The notes under the pieces were generated by a model. The model searched no databases. It was not told the DNA's origin and saw only the letters and a list, made by a program, of their open reading frames with translations. 6,710 bases of DNA from Clostridia bacterium (GTDB lineage Bacteria; Bacillota; Clostridia; Oscillospirales; CAG-272): assembly GCA_017386965.1 (NCBI GenBank), contig JAFOGE010000076.1, positions 1 to 6,710 of the forward strand, written 5' to 3'. Shown one piece after another: positions 6,594 through 6,710 of this stretch. How positions within the stretch are numbered: the stretch's first letter is position 1; each line of letters opens with the position of its first letter. The position numbers and the translations under genes were made by a program.

Positions 6594-6710
6594 GAGCCGG
6601 ATCGCTCTTTTTTCTGCCGCCTATCTGATCGCGGGTGCGATCCTCTGGGGCGCAGACGCCGTTAGCCACGGCGGAAGCGACTGCGGAGTGGTCGGAGTCA
6701 TTCTGCTTAC
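6583..6710 (+). CDS. Unrecognised membrane protein (3' partial), operon partner of thiT
   Basis: An open frame starts at the ATG at 6583, overlaps the thiT stop by 11 nt and stays open for 42 full codons to the window end. It begins MTNKSRIALFSAAYLIAGAI, continues with LWGADAV, a Gly-rich SHGGSDCGVVG and then a new hydrophobic run. Residues 7-24 form a likely first membrane segment with an in-positive orientation (Lys4, Arg6), and a second may begin near residue 35. The AGGAG site and the overlap support real expression under the TPP riboswitch. I do not recognise the family. It does not look like thiamine pyrophosphokinase or an Ecf ATPase, which are soluble and begin differently. An EcfT-like or unrelated small membrane protein cannot be judged from 42 residues. 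Confidence 0.72.
   Translation, partial: MTNKSRIALFSAAYLIAGAILWGADAVSHGGSDCGVVGVILL

Overview
The window looks like a chromosomal segment of an anaerobic Firmicute, most likely class Clostridia (Oscillospiraceae/Ruminococcaceae-like). The reasons are the order pth-mfd-PrsA/SurA-like lipoprotein, a lipobox signal peptide, a TPP riboswitch in front of a ThiT-type ECF thiamine S-component, near-consensus sigma-A promoters and strong AGGAG-type ribosome binding sites. Coding sequence is moderately GC-rich (judged by eye) with GC-biased third positions, which also produces many long shadow reading frames. All genes I support lie on the + strand. I saw no mobile element, CRISPR array, tRNA or rRNA.

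Layout. 1-598: peptidyl-tRNA hydrolase (pth), whose first codons lie just upstream of the window. 635-4201: complete transcription-repair coupling factor (mfd), 36 nt after pth and probably in the same operon. 4199-4227: a near-consensus promoter whose -35 box overlaps the mfd stop codon. 4274-5650: a lipoprotein with a SurA/PrsA-like arrangement, a divergent parvulin-like C-terminus and two Asn-Gly-Asp/Tyr-rich repeats. 5660-5694: a strong intrinsic terminator closing that unit. 5706-5734: a perfect extended -10 sigma-A promoter. 5752-5836: a TPP riboswitch aptamer. 5844-5915: an expression platform with a terminator hairpin and a possible Shine-Dalgarno-sequestering element. 5922-6593: thiT. 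6583-6710: the 5' end of an unrecognised membrane protein that overlaps the thiT stop and is cut by the window end.

The first half is a housekeeping block: ribosome rescue (Pth), rescue of stalled RNA polymerase with recruitment of excision repair (Mfd), and folding of exported proteins (the lipoprotein). The second half is a separate vitamin-responsive unit. When thiamine pyrophosphate is abundant the leader should stop expression of the thiamine uptake protein and its overlapping partner. ThiT needs EcfA, EcfA' and EcfT, which are not in the window.

Nothing here is clearly a new system. The points most worth a second look are the uncharacterised thiT-overlapping gene, the layered riboswitch expression platform, the repeat insertion in the lipoprotein, a dnaX-type slippery heptamer in the mfd linker, and a Pth lacking the usual His-Asn-Gly substrate-binding motif.
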